The notes beneath the pieces are model-generated. The model did no database searches. It saw only the letters and a list, made by a program, of their open reading frames with translations, and was not told the origin of the DNA. A program made the translations under genes and the position numbers. Below are positions 1-10,399 of a stretch of 64,000 nucleotides of DNA, one piece after another; within the stretch, counting starts at the first letter, position 1; every line of letters starts with the position of its first letter. This DNA comes from Erinaceus europaeus. Lineage: Eukaryota > Chordata > Mammalia > Eulipotyphla > Erinaceidae. The stretch is taken from positions 48,961,237 through 49,025,236 of the forward strand of contig NC_080185.1 in the NCBI RefSeq assembly GCF_950295315.1. The letters are read 5' to 3'.

Positions 1-39
1 TCAATGGGGTGACAGATGTCGCAGCCAGATCGCCCTCAC

Positions 40-175
40 ATCCAATACTCTATTATTTGGAACAAAATAGATGGATTTGTAGGTGATTGTGTTGCGTGGA
101 ATAAGTAAAGAAGGTCAGTGACAGGATGGCTTTGCTCATATGTAGAATCTGCATGACTAATGCAAAGAAAACAAG
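40..175 (+). mobile_element. L1 ORF2 3'-end remnant
   Basis: Short degenerate match to the last codons of a LINE-1 ORF2, in the stretch reading roughly 'ggctttgctcatatgtaga'. The same block recurs at 16790-16925 in this window. It has no intact reading frame. It is probably the truncated 3' end of an old L1. Confidence 0.5.
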
Positions 176-238
176 ATGAAAGGGGAGGGTGAGGGGAGGA
201 GTATAGGAAGAAAGAAATAGAGGAGGGGGAAGAAAAGA

Positions 239-468
239 AGGGGTGTCTGGGTGTTCACGCACCTGGTTGAGAGCATATGTTACAATACACAAGGACCTAA
301 GTTTGAGCCCCTGGTCCCCATCTTCTGGGGGGGGGGCATTGCAAGTGACTAAGCGATATTTCAGATGTTTCTTTCTCCCTCTCTATCACCCCCTTGTCTC
401 TCAGTTTCTGGATGTCTCTATCCAGTAAATAAATAAAATAAAATAAATAAAAAAGAAAGGAAACTAAA
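239..468 (+). mobile_element. tRNA-derived SINE (ERI-like)
   Basis: It has the SINE head (cacctggttgagagcatatg), a B-box-like region, the pyrimidine-rich body (ctttctccctctctatcac) and an ATAAATAAAATAAA tail. It is several substitutions away from the better copies here, so it is an older insertion. It runs directly into a purine-rich tract. Confidence 0.85.
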
Positions 469-614
469 AAAGAAGATGAAGAAGGCGATAATGATGAAAA
501 AGAAGAGAGGGAGAAGAATGAGGAGAAGGAGTAGGAGGAGGAAGAAGAAGAAGAAGAAGAGGAGGAGGAGGAGGAGGAGGAGGAGGAAGAACAAGAAAGA
601 GGAAAAGAGGAATA
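469..614 (+). repeat. Purine-only (GAA/GGA)n tract
   Basis: About 145 bases that are almost entirely A and G, graded from GAAGAT through GAA and GGA repeats. It probably grew from the A-rich tail of the preceding SINE. The lysine/arginine- and leucine/proline-rich open frames across it are composition artefacts. Confidence 0.9.
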
Positions 615-628
615 AAAAGAATATGGTA

Positions 629-910
629 GGGAGTCGGGCTGTAGCGCAGCGGATTAAGCGCAGGTGGCGCAAAGCACAAGGACCGGCATAAGGATCCCGG
701 TTCGAACCCCGGCTCCCCACCTGCAGGGGAGTCGCTTCACAGGCGGTGAAGCAGGTCTGCAGGTGTCTATCTTTCTCTCCTCCTCTCTGTCTTCCCCTTC
801 TCTCTCCATTTCTCTCTGTCCTATCCAACAATGACAACAACAATAATAACTACAACAATAAAACAACAAGGGCAACAAAAGGTAATAAATAAATAAAATA
901 AATATTTAAA
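629..910 (+). mobile_element. tRNA-derived SINE, well preserved
   Basis: It starts gggagtcgggctgtagc and has an A-box region (tagcgcagcggattaag) and a near-perfect B box (ggttcgaacccc, about 700-711). The conserved body (ctgcaggtgtct), a CAACAATAATAAC-type region and an AAATAAATAAA tail follow. It is flanked by a 14-bp direct repeat (aaaagaatatggta, 615-628 and 911-924), the target-site duplication of an L1-mobilised insertion. Confidence 0.93.
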
Positions 911-1046
911 AAAAGAATATGGTAATAATTGACACATTGTCTCTTTTACAGTGTGAGACATATGATGGTTATAGTAGGAGGGTTGCAAGTTGGAAAGGGA
1001 AAGAGAATTTTGGTTGGGCATGCGATGATTTACATGCGTCAACTGT

Positions 1047-1235
1047 GTCTGGGAAGGCAGCATAAAGGTATGTGGAATACATTAATTCCTGAGATACTGA
1101 ACTGCCAGTTTTAATCTCTAGCACCACCATAAAGACAGAGCTGACCAGTTCTGTGGTCTCTCTTTGTGTCTGTTTCTTTGTATCCCTCCATTCTTCTTAC
1201 CCCCTTATATCTCTATCATTAAAAATAATAAAGAT
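1047..1235 (+). mobile_element. Degenerate SINE
   Basis: The segment with tctagcaccaccataaag, followed by a pyrimidine-rich body and an ATTAAAAATAATAAAG tail, fits a second SINE family (tail region 'caccaccataa-ccagagctga') seen elsewhere in the window. The head is barely recognisable. The AT-rich 1236-1745 that follows shows no feature I can support. Confidence 0.5.
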
Positions 1236-1745
1236 CATTAAAATATATAATAATTAGATAATTTTGTGAAACAATATTAAATGAGTAATAAATACAAAAA
1301 AAGCATTAATAGTTTTAACCAAGTTCCTTTAAATAGTGGTGGATATGGTTGGATTATTATCCCTATAAACACATGAAGCTAGTTTTCCATTATGGAAGGC
1401 TTTAGATCATTAATCACCAAAACACTTAATCATACTAAAACTAAATATTTGACTTAGATTCCACAAATTGTTAGCTGTTACATTTGTAATTTATGAATAT
1501 TGAATGGACATTTACAGAATTAGCAGAATAATATAATTCATCATCACATCTGTGCTTCTAAGGTAGGAGAAGAAGCAGATCATTCATTTATTAGAAAAGT
1601 CAATCAGTTCGGTTGCATAGCTATGCTTGATTAACTTCAGTTTCATCAACTCTAGAATCAGTCCTACTAAACAGCATTAGCAAAGTTAATTAATTTTTCT
1701 ATACATAAGCATACATTTTTAAATACCATCTGTTAAATATCAGGG

Positions 1746-2475
1746 ATAATACCAGACACAGTGACCAATTGAATAGAATTCAGAGCCCAGAAATCACTCC
1801 CATACCTATAGACATCTAATTTTTGCCAAGAGAACCCAAAAAATTAAATGGAGAATGAAGATTTTATTGAACAAATGTTTTTAGGAGTTTGGACTAAAAC
1901 ATGCAGAAGAATAAAACTGAACGACTTCATTTCATTATGCACAAAAGTAAACTCTGAATGAATTAAGGATGTGAATGTTAAACCAGAAACTACAAAGTAT
2001 TTAGATAAAACAATATTGTCAGTACTCTTCAATATAAGATTTATAAGTATCTTCAATGACTAAGTTCATTTGAAAGGAAAACTAAAACTAATCAGTTGGA
2101 CTACATCAAACTGAAATGATCCTACATAGCAAAATAAATCACTGTCCAAACAGAAGAAACTCCTTATGGAATGGGAGCAGATCTTTTTATGTTATACACC
2201 AGAAAAAATGTTAATAACCAAAAGAAATAAAAACCTCACCAAATTCAGCAATAAAAAAACAGAAATGAAACAATCCTATCCAAAAGTGAAGAGAGGATAC
2301 AGACAGAATGTTCATCAAAGAAGAGACCCAAAAGAGCAACAAACATATGAAAATATTCTCAAAGTCATTGGTTATCAATGAAATGCAAATAAAGACAACA
2401 ACAAATTATCTCTTCACTTCTTTGAGAATATCATACACCAGAAAGGACAGTGACAGCAAATGGAGAAGTTGCCTG
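1746..2475 (+). mobile_element. L1 ORF2 C-terminal remnant
   Basis: Translation in shifting frames matches the ORF2 region after the reverse transcriptase: 'cagagcccagaaatcac', then an 'ATGGGAGCAGATCTTTTTATG'-like block near 2170, then 'aaatgcaaataaagacaac' near 2382. It is broken by many stops and frameshifts. A SINE interrupts its 3' end at about 2478. Confidence 0.8.
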
Positions 2476-2477
2476 TC

Positions 2478-2705
2478 TGGTGACTCACCCAGTAGAGCAT
2501 ATACACCACTACATGCAAAGACCAAGGTTCAAGAAACTGTAGATCACCACATGGAAGCACCTGTAGGAGGTATTGTGGTATCTCTTCTTTCTCACTCTCT
2601 ATATAACTCTGTCTCTCACCTTGCAGAAAAAATGGGGCCGTGACCACAGGGAACACTGGAGATGTATGGGATCTGAGCCCCAACAATAACTCTACTGGGT
2701 ACTTG
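2478..2705 (+). mobile_element. SINE, long form
   Basis: A degenerate SINE head (ggtgactcacccagtagag), body and pyrimidine tract. It ends with an extra module (atggggccgtgaccacaggg ... gagccccaacaataac). That module is also seen after the SINE bodies at 15404 and 40266 and, reversed, at 53436 and 55063, which defines a long-form SINE subfamily in this window. Confidence 0.65.
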
Positions 2706-2775
2706 TTTATCTTGGAGATATTTTAAAAGGTCCATACTAGGCCAACATTTTAGCTCATTTGAGTGGGAGTGCCTG

Positions 2776-2918
2776 TTCTTTTTTTTTTTTTTTTCACCAG
2801 AGCACTGTTTAGCTCTGGCTTATGGTGAAAAAGGGAATTGAACCTGGGATTTTAGAGCCTTGGGCATGAGAGTCTGTTTGCATAACCATTATGCTATCTA
2901 CTCTCTGCCCTTTTTTAA
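2776..2918 (-). mobile_element. SINE (second family)
   Basis: On the minus strand it reads 'gggcagagagtagatagcat' ... 'cataagccagagct', ending in a poly(A) that appears as an 18-base T run at 2779-2796. The same family occurs at 22476, 33420, 39190, 47229 and 50566. Confidence 0.8.
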
Positions 2919-3535
2919 ATTTTTATTTATAAAACGGAAACACTGGGGAGTCCAGCAGTAGCGCAGCGGGTTAAGCACATGTGGCACGAAGCACAAGGAC
3001 TAACATGAGGATCCCTGCTCATGTACCTGACTCCACACCTGCAGGGGAGTCGCTTCACAGGTGGTGAAGCAAGTCTGCAGGTGTCTTTCTCTCTCCCTCT
3101 CTGTCTTTCTTCTCCTCCTCTCTACATTTCTCTCTGTCCTATCCAACAAAGATAACATCAATAACAACAACAATAATAACTACAACAATAAAAAACAAGA
3201 GCAACAAAAGGGAATAAATAAATAAATATTTTGGAAAAAGGAAACACTGACAAAAAAAACATAAGAGGAGTACAGCGCCACACAATTCCCACCACCAGAA
3301 CTCCATATCCCATTCCCTCCCCCGAAAGCTTTCTTATTCTTTATCCCTTTGGGAGTATGGACACAGGGTCATTATGGGGTGCAGAAGGTGGAAGGCTAGG
3401 CTTCTATAATTGCTTCCCTGCTGAACATGGGCATTGGCAGGTGTATTCATAATTCCAGCCAGTCTCTCTTTCCCTAATGGGGCAACGTTCTGGGGAAGAT
3501 GGGCTCCAGGACAGATTTATGGACATTTCTCAGCT
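2919..3535 (-). mobile_element. L1 3'UTR fragment split by a SINE
   Basis: Minus-strand copy of the distal 3'UTR of the main L1 family here (plus strand: ggaaacactgacaaaa ... ccacacaattcccaccacca ... gctgaacatgggc). A SINE occupies 2946-3239. 3536-3690 I could not assign. Confidence 0.75.
2946..3239 (+). mobile_element. tRNA-derived SINE with target duplication
   Basis: Full-length SINE (gggagtccagcagtagcgca ... aataaataaatatttt). It is flanked by the direct repeat ggaaacactg at 2936-2945 and 3240-3249. The repeat is host L1 3'UTR sequence, so this SINE inserted into the L1 remnant. Confidence 0.92.
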
Positions 3536-3690
3536 TCCAGCCAGTTTCTCACTGCATTGGGGGATATTTCAGTACTCTGATATTTTTCCTGCCATTCCTC
3601 CCTTTATCTTTCTGTATATGATTTGCACTTTCTATAAGGTAATAGCTGTTCTGGAGTGATGAAGACCTGGTAATGACAAAATAAATAACA

Positions 3691-4528
3691 GGAAAACAGA
3701 AGTCTCATTAGCAGGAACCTCTCACTTCCTCTATAGAGCCTATATTTCCCCCATTCCTGGAACCTCTAGGCTGGGGCTTACTCTTATCCATGCTTCTCTC
3801 AATTCATACCAAATGATGTTGCATCAGCCATTCCCAACCTAATCAATACAACTAGTACCACATCATCATGATTCACTTCAGACTGTGTCCAGAGAAGTTA
3901 GGCGTGGAATGTCAACCCTTCAGCTTCATTATCCGGGTGAGACCTTTCCTTTCATAGTATTCTCTAATTCCATTCCAGGTGGTTCACTTCCTAACAAAGT
4001 CCCAAAACCTAGATATAGACCAGGTCCCATGAGATAGAGCATGTGTTCATATGTATCCACAAATTAGGGCAAAATATATACCTGAAAGCAAAAGTACACA
4101 GTAGTCTACAGTGAGTCAGTTTGAAGTTCATAATGAAACAGTGTCTACTTAGACTTAGATATCCTCCTCACCTACTTCTTATTACACTTCCCCCACTCAC
4201 TCCCAAGCTATCCTTATCAAAGCAAGGGCTGCAAATGCTTAATAAGGGCAAGAGACTGGCATACTTTAATGATGACTCTTTTAGTCATTATCAGACCACC
4301 CCATCAGTTGGGGCCCTAGTCATAGAATCCTGAGATTCTCAACAGACATGATGGGCCTAGACCTCTAATAAATCAATTTCTCCATTGTTACAGGTCATTT
4401 CTATCAGGAACAGCAAAATAAACCCCTTTGTGGGCCCCATAGGACATTGCCCTCAACTTGGATCAACAATGGTAGAGAATGTTCCATCCTTTGAAGGGAG
4501 GTTGGACAACATACTACATGCTACACCT
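3691..4528 (+). mobile_element. L1 3'UTR, left part, interrupted by provirus A
   Basis: Plus-strand copy of the long 3'UTR seen intact behind an ORF2 end at 48380-49960 (blocks 'cctatatttcccccattcct', 'gagacctttcctttcatag', 'agagactggcatactttaat'). It stops at ...gctacacct and resumes at 13788 (gaggaagatggg). The uninterrupted order is visible in the paralogue at 44500-44530 (ctacacctgatgaagatg). Confidence 0.9.
4524..4528 (+). repeat. Target-site duplication of provirus A, left copy
   Basis: cacct directly precedes the LTR and is repeated as cacct at 13783-13787. Because the LTR ends in CA, a sixth base cannot be assigned. Confidence 0.8.
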
Positions 4529-5003
4529 TGTTGTTGTGTGCCGTGGAGAAGAGAGAGAGGAGGTTCGGAGCGAAGAGGGAACACAAATCTTTATTTGCGC
4601 TGGCACCTCAGAGTTGGGTGCTAGAGAAGCAGGTTGGGCCACGTGGAGGTAGCGAAAATGGCCGCCTCACGCAGTAACCTTTCCTGCGTCTGAACACCAA
4701 AGTGAAGCGCTGGCAAGAGAACGAGGCGCTGAAGAAGAAGGGCTTTTATAGGAGCAGCTTTCACGAGAATAAGAAGGGGGAGGAGTAACCGTAGCACTCC
4801 AGGATAGGATAATAACTCTCATGAGAATGGGAAGGGGGAGGAGTGACCAAAGCACTCCAAATATCGTGGGGATATAGACAATGCCCCAAGGGCACAACAT
4901 GGCTGAACAGGCACTCCGAGAATGTCCCAACTCTCACGGGAACTAGCATTAGCCTGAGGGGACAACATGGCAGATGTGACTGCATTGGCACAATTTCCCA
5001 GCA
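4529..5003 (-). repeat. Provirus A 3' LTR
   Basis: It begins tgttg and ends cccagca on the plus strand (TG...CA in both orientations). On the minus strand it carries a TATA-like element (TATAAAA, plus-strand ttttata at 4744-4750) and, downstream, an AATAAA (plus-strand tttatt at 4590-4595), the normal U3-R order. Confidence 0.92.
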
Positions 5004-5020
5004 TCTCCCCCTTTCCTTTT
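5004..5020 (-). other. Polypurine tract of provirus A
   Basis: The minus strand reads AAAAGGAAAGGGGGAGA directly upstream of the LTR's TGCTGGG. This purine run is the expected plus-strand primer site of reverse transcription and fixes the orientation. The identical tract sits at 56306-56322 in provirus B. Confidence 0.9.
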
Positions 5021-5729
5021 ATCTAATGCCCAGGGAAACAGTGTGTAAAGTCTATGAACTACTCAGGGTCAGTCTATGAAAAACCAGCAACGTGAAGGGA
5101 AGGAAGCTGCTGTAAAATTGTCTAAAGTGTCCAAAGGGTATACCAGCAAGTCCGATAGAAGTCTCAGTCCAAAGTAGGTGACTAGGGGGAGAAATGGCAG
5201 GGGATGAAATGCTGCATGAGGAAGGTCAGCCTCTGGAATTCTGCTTTTCTGTAGACTGAGCTGGAACTGCCCAAACGTGACAGGTCAAAGCAGAAGCAGT
5301 AAGGCAGACAGGCAGTAAAAAGGTTCTGTCCTTAGTCTGTGAATCAGGTTCTTCAGATCGCATCAGGTGACATCTAGAGTTTCTGGGGGGGGGGGGGGGT
5401 TGTGCCATTGTAGTCGTGCCATCTAGTGGGTGATGTCAAGGTGTGCAGGGGTCCAGATGTTTTTTTCCGGGATTCCTGTGAAAGAAACAGAAACAATCTG
5501 CTTCTCGTGGTTAGCAGGGTATCTGATTTGAATGTTTTATAGAAAAAAAGGTTTGGTCCTTAGCCAACTGAGTACTGGGGGATATATTTTTCCTATTCAT
5601 TTATTATTATTATTTTCTATTATTTGTCATGGTAGTCAGCCATTATCTGGAAGGTCCTGGGTGATTCATGGAGAAAAAGAACTTATCTTTTAACAAGGAC
5701 TCTAAGGTGTAGGGAAGCGGGATCTTTTT
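5021..5729 (-). other. Provirus A internal 3' region, non-coding
   Basis: The stretch between the first SINE and the polypurine tract, closely matching 56323-57030 in provirus B. It holds no convincing reading frame. A G run (5386-5399) and short A/T runs interrupt it. A diverged copy of its distal part lies in opposite orientation at about 10560-10960. Confidence 0.75.
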
Positions 5730-6015
5730 ATTTTTTTTTTTTGGTATTTTGCCTTTTGTTGCCCTAGTTGTTTTATTGTTGTAATTATATTGTTGTTGTT
5801 ACTGACATTGTGGTTGTTGGATAGAACAGAGAGAAATGGAGAGAGGAGGGGAAGACAGAGACGAGGAGAGAAAGAGACACCTGCAGACCTGCTTCACCGC
5901 CTGTGAAGCGATTCCCCTGCAGGTGAGGAGCCGGGGGCACAAACTGGGATCCTCAAGCCAGTTCTTGCACTTAGCGCCACCTGCGCTAAACCTGCTGCGC
6001 CACCGCCCGATTCCC
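5730..6015 (-). mobile_element. SINE carried inside provirus A
   Basis: A complete tRNA-derived SINE in the same orientation as the provirus (plus strand shows the poly-T end, then ctgcagacctgcttcac ... ctgcgccaccgcccgattcc). A SINE of the same family occupies the same position in provirus B (57031-57305), with matching flanks (ctatctt...) on both sides. Confidence 0.92.
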
Positions 6016-6293
6016 AGGAGCTATCTTTTAACATAAATTCTATGGCCATGCTAATATCAACCTTGAGGGCACATGTGGCTCCCCACATGTCCCCCTTTCT
6101 TATATCATGTTTTAATGTTTGGCGGACTTTGTTTTGTGGCAGGGCGGACTGTGCCTTAGGTTGGGGATCAGTCCTCCGTCTTACCCGTCATTGGAACACC
6201 TGGTCATTTTTGCCAGGTAGTACCAGGTACCCTGTCTTAGGTTGATTGGATAGCGCTAGTTTCCCTTTTGCACATCATTGGCTAGCCAGTCCT
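6016..6293 (-). other. Provirus A region after env
   Basis: Continuous with 57306-57571 in provirus B (for example cacatgtggctccccacatg). No reading frame is supported. By position it is the 3' untranslated part between the env stop and the inserted SINE. Confidence 0.6.
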
Positions 6294-6448
6294 CTACATG
6301 GTGGACGTTCTGATGGAGGGGGCCAAATCCTCCACAGCAACTAAATATTCTGCCATGTCCAGCCTATGATAGTGAGTTTGAATAGGTTGCATCTTTATGG
6401 AATCAATCTGTTGTTGCAAAAAGGCCATGAGCTTATTAAAAATTATAG
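6294..6448 (-). pseudogene. Env transmembrane subunit, C-terminal tail
   Basis: An open minus-strand frame of about 50 codons ends at a TAG (6296-6294). It reads from a GPIIFNKLMAF-like membrane exit through a polar helix (QQQIDSIKMQPIQTHYHRL) to ...TSTM. A hydrophobic leucine-rich segment precedes it on the far side of the SINE at 6453. Position before the 3' LTR, the membrane span and the short cytoplasmic tail identify it as the Env anchor and tail, of type-D/betaretroviral look; the family assignment is inference. The SINE separates it from the rest of env, so it cannot be functional. The frame is unbroken here but has a stop and a frameshift in provirus B. Confidence 0.65.
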
Positions 6449-6452
6449 GACC

Positions 6453-6619
6453 ATGGTCTGGGAGGTATCACAGTGGATAAGGTGTTAGACTCTCAAGCGT
6501 GAGGTCCAAAGTTCAATCCCTGGCAGCACATGTACCAAGAAAGATATCTGGTTCTTTCTCTCTCCTCCTCTCTATCTCATTAATAAATAAATTAGAATGT
6601 TTAAAAAAAAAAAAAAAAG
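6453..6619 (+). mobile_element. Second SINE inside provirus A, splitting env
   Basis: Short SINE (tgggaggtatcacagtgg ... ggcagcacatgtacca ... tcattaataaataaat plus poly-A). It is bracketed by aattataggacc (6441-6452) and the near-identical aaatataggacc (6620-6631). It lies inside the Env membrane-anchor coding region. Provirus B has it at the same site (57729-57876) with the same duplication. Confidence 0.9.
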
Positions 6620-6631
6620 AAATATAGGACC

Positions 6632-7142
6632 TATTGTGAGCAGAAGAAGTAAAACAAGCTAGGGTCCCACAACTAAGGGTAGACAGGTAAGGAAGGGGGA
6701 ATGTGTCCATTGGCATGAAGAGACAGGATCATATCTCAAGTCTAAGGGAAGCAGTCAGTGGATGTGATATCTAGGGGAACAGCCATTTGTCTTCGGAGGT
6801 AGTAAAGGATGTCCGTGGCATGGGTGATGTTATAAAGGGAAACATCTTTAAATTATTGGTTGAAAAAGGCAGGCCTATGGTGACAAGACAAGATACCCCA
6901 GTTAAGTTTACAAGAATATGTGAATGTTGTTAATTACATAGGTTGTGTATGGAGGATTTTTTTATAATTTAATACCTTACCATATGAACAGATGATTCTT
7001 CATATGAAGGCTTGATAGCTATACTCACTTGTGAAAAAAATAAAACTTGTAACAAGTTAGAGGTTTACTATAATTGATACCTCGATGATTATAATTGGTT
7101 TGAATATCTTTAAGATTTCTTAAAAGGTCATCTAATGTGACT
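6632..7142 (-). pseudogene. Env remnant of provirus A
   Basis: On the minus strand it contains short open stretches. One is LDDLLRNLKDIQTNYNHRG (about 7138-7080); another reads KDVSLYNITHATD (about 6870). It leads into the hydrophobic Env anchor before the SINE. Placement between pol and the Env tail suggests env; the second stretch also resembles part of integrase, so its origin is uncertain. 6990-7142 reappears in opposite orientation at 10400-10570. Confidence 0.45.
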
Positions 7143-7189
7143 TCCTGTAGCAGTCTCTACACCTCTGCAGGACACCACACTCACTCCTG

Positions 7190-8540
7190 TGAGACTGCTA
7201 TACCCAACCAGCACCCCCAATACTAATTGCCACTGTTCGTAACAGAACTCCCCGCTTAGATTGGCTTTCTAATGAGCCTGTCTGGGTGGAACAGTGGCCT
7301 TTACCTAGGGAGAAGCTAGAAATTTTAAAAGAACTCTTCCAAAAGCAGTTATCTTTGGGACACATTGGTCATTCTCGGATCCCATGGAATACTCCAGTCT
7401 TTGTGATTAAAAAGCGCTCAGGAAAATGGCGCCTCCTCCAAGATCTTTGTGCAGTTAATAAAACCATGCAGGTTTGGGGCTCCCCCCAAAGGGGTTTGCC
7501 TCTTGCTTCCGTAATTCCCACAGGAATTCCAATCATAGCTATTGATATACAGGATTATTTTTTTCTCTGTTCCCTTACACCCACAAGACTGTAAACGTTA
7601 GGCTTTCTCTGTTCCTTCTATTAATAATGCCAGCCCTGTCGATAGATTTGAATGGGTTGTACTGCCCCAGGGCATGGCTAATAGTCCTACTATTTGTCAA
7701 GAGGCTGTTAAATCTGCCCTTTTTCCATATATTCATAAGGGCCTTAAGGTTTTTCATTATATGGATGACGTGTTAATATGGGGAGAATTAGATATAGATC
7801 TCTCCGCCCTACGTGATTTTCTAATCCCTGCCTTAAAGAGAAGTGGACTTAATGTAGCTCCTGAGAAAATACAGCTAATTCCTCCAGTATCTTTCTTAGG
7901 CTCAGAGATTCCCCTAACACAGATTCGTCCTTTAAAACCTTGTGTTACTTTTCCTTCTAATCTCACTCTTGCTTATTTACAAAGCTTTCTTGGAAATTTG
8001 AATTGACTTAGGCAGTATCTTTATCTGCCTACGAGTTACCTGCAACCACTGTTCGATCTGTTAAAAGAAAACAAACAGCCTTCCTCAAAGCGTATGTTAA
8101 CCCCCAAAGCCTCCTTGGCACTGGAAAAAGTTAACCAGGCTCTCCAGGACATGCACCTCGTTTGGTTCTCCCCCTCCTCTCCAGTAAATCTTCTAATCTT
8201 TAACTCCACCCCCACGGTAGTGGGGGCATTGTGGCAGAAACATGGCGTTTTCGAATGGCTTCATACACCAGTAGGCAGAGCTCCAAGACTTCTTACCGAG
8301 ATTGATGCCTTAGCATTTATGGTTCGCCAAGGAAGAAACAGATTGGTTCAGCTCTTAGGAAGGGAACCAGATTCAATCACTCTTCCCTTTTCTCTCACAG
8401 ATTCAGAATGGCTCATATGCCACCATTCTCATTTTGCCATAAGTTTAATGGGTTTTCCAGGACAATTATTTTCCCTCTAATAATTTGATAGCTTCTTTAC
8501 CTCTGTTGCCTCTACTAGTACCTAAAATTTTCTCTCGATA
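7190..8540 (+). pseudogene. pol: pol: reverse transcriptase and connection, inverted within provirus A
   Basis: Plus-strand frames give a retroviral reverse transcriptase: N-terminal LSNEPVWVEQWPLPREKLE, fingers/palm around KKRSGKWRLLQDL, catalytic D region AIDIQD, then LPQGMANSPTICQ and the YMDD box (FHYMDDVLIWG, about 7752-7785). The connection domain follows at 8094-8480. Frameshifts near 7575 and stops near 8000 and 8480 break it. It lies on the opposite strand to the LTRs, gag and pro of the same provirus. The corresponding pol in provirus B is in the normal orientation and about 88 percent identical over the N-terminal part by eye. Confidence 0.9.
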
Positions 8541-8990
8541 TCCCATCCCTCTGCTCCTACAGTGTTCATTGATGGTGGGAAAAAGGAGCTGCTGCCCTTA
8601 TATATTATCCAGACCAGCAATACCCCAAACCTCTCTTTACTGAACTCCCTGATAATTCCCCTCAGTACAAAGAACTTTATGCTGTTTTCCTTGCATTAAA
8701 AGTTGTACCAGAATCCTTCAACCTTTTTTCTGACAGTGTGTATACTGTTAACTTACTTCCATGGCTTGCTCGATCTTATGTAAGAATTGATGACAACCCA
8801 CTTTCTCCTTTTTTAATTCAAATTGCCTCTATGCTCTGTTCTCTAACCCAACCACTGTTTGTTCAGCACCTACATTCCCACAGCCCTCTTCCTGGTCCCC
8901 TGTCCGAAGGGAATGCTGAAGCCGACCACCTTGCCTCCACAGGAATTCTCCTAGCCTCTGTCTCTAATCCTGCTGACTTTCATTCCCTAA
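8541..8990 (+). pseudogene. pol: pol: RNase H domain, inverted
   Basis: It starts near 8565 with FIDGGKK (first catalytic Asp) and ends with HSHSPLPGPLSEGNAEAD near 8875-8930, the hallmark end of retroviral RNase H. Stops and frameshifts lie between about 8575 and 8735. It is continuous with the reverse transcriptase upstream and the integrase downstream. Confidence 0.85.
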
Positions 8991-9560
8991 CCCATGTTAA
9001 TCTTAAAGGTCTTCGAGCTCGATTTCCTGATATTCCTCTGCCACAGTTAAAACGTATTCTTGCTATATGTTCCTCCTGTGCAGGTCTAATCAAAACACCT
9101 GCTATTCAGACTCTGGGGGTTAATCCTTGAGGTTTAAAAGCCAATGTTCTTTGGCAAATTGATGTTACCCACATACCCAACTTTGGCAAACAAAAATATG
9201 TGTTCGTCTCAATTGATACCTTCTCTAAGTTTATGTGGGCTACAGCTCAGACTGGAGAAAACTCAAAAAAGCTTATAAGCCATATGCTCTCCTGTTTTGT
9301 TGTAATGGGCTTACCTTTTCAACTTAAAACGGATAATTAACATGCTTTTACCAGCAAACAATTTAAAGATTTTTGTTCCCTCTGGAACATTACTCATACT
9401 ACAGGCATTCCGTAGTATGAGTATACTACGGAATGAGTATACAATACTAAGGCATTGTTGAAACTCTTAAGGCTCAATTAAACAAAGAAAAATGGGAACT
9501 GTACCCCCCAATATCCAGCTGGCAAAAGTCTTAACTACATTAAATCTCTTTAATATTTAC
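8991..9560 (+). pseudogene. pol: pol: integrase, inverted and broken
   Basis: N-terminal zinc-binding region (HSLTHVNL ... ILAICSSC), then the catalytic-core signature WQIDVTHIPNF (about 9157-9190) and KTDN with the second Asp, followed by a stop (taa near 9338). The third acidic residue region (GIVE) follows at about 9450. A 30-nt perfect inverted repeat (9406-9435) disrupts the coding sequence between the second and third catalytic residues. Sequence resembling integrase ends near 9560. Confidence 0.85.
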
Positions 9561-10399
9561 AAAAACTTAGACAGAATAAAATATATATACATGATTCACA
9601 GAACTCTCCCCCCCCCCACGAATGTCTTATGCTATGACTGGCCAGTTGTGTTTTGTGAGTGAGTGAGTAAAAAAAAAAGGAGTGAGTTGAGTGACCAAAA
9701 TTTTTTGTATGACCCATTGTGCTCAGAGTACTCTGAAAGTTAACTGACTTTATATAAAATGGCTGGACGCAGCCATGGTTTCTGGAGATGTCCATAAACA
9801 GTCCAAAAATTGTTCATTCCCCTTTTTGATTTCTTTTTTAAGTCTTGATATAAATATGAAATGTTTAGTCTTAAACTGTGTGAGTAAAGATGGTTCAACT
9901 ATGACAGTAGATCTAAATTCGCATTTGAAATGATATGTCTTATTTACAAGTTTTTCTCCTCCTGTGTGTTATAAACCATATGTTTAATATGTGTGTTTCA
10001 AGTTTGGTAAACATTAACTTAACGGTTGAATTGTAACTTCAAAGCTACATTCTTATGAGAAGAAGTAAAATCAATTCACTATAGTAACTGAGTGTTTAAG
10101 GTAAAACTCTAAATTTTCAATGTAACAATTCATCATCTTCTAAGTTAAAATACAAATCCTCTATACAGGACATTTTTGGAGGGCCCCCAAAAATGTCCTG
10201 TAAGCTATCATGTGGAAATTAATCCACAACAAATTTGGCATAAATCTGATATTGTAAATGTACCAAAAAATTGTCATTAAAATGTGTTAACTCTAGTAAC
10301 CTGAGTTTGCTTAAAAACCCAATGTAAAAATAGTTCAGAATCAATATATGTGTGACTTAAATTCGGTATGAAAATTTTGCTATATAGAGACTGTTACAT
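9561..10399 (+). other. Inverted provirus segment of unclear content
   Basis: About 840 bases between integrase and the env/3' repeat on the plus strand, AT-rich, with no convincing reading frame. In a retrovirus the start of env would lie here, so degraded surface-subunit sequence is possible but not shown. It includes a C run (9610-9618) and a strong hairpin at 10165-10201. Confidence 0.5.

Noticed and set aside
629..720. Possible functional tRNA gene (A and B boxes, GGTTCGAACCCC)
   Set aside because: It is the head of a SINE with body, A-rich tail and target duplication; dozens of relatives occur in the window.
418..843. 141-codon frame rich in Phe/Leu
   Set aside because: Produced by the antisense of the purine tract and adjacent SINE.
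4600..5000. Short proline/serine-rich frames in the LTRs as viral accessory proteins
   Set aside because: Frames differ between the four LTR copies and contain stops in several; no conservation of any one frame.
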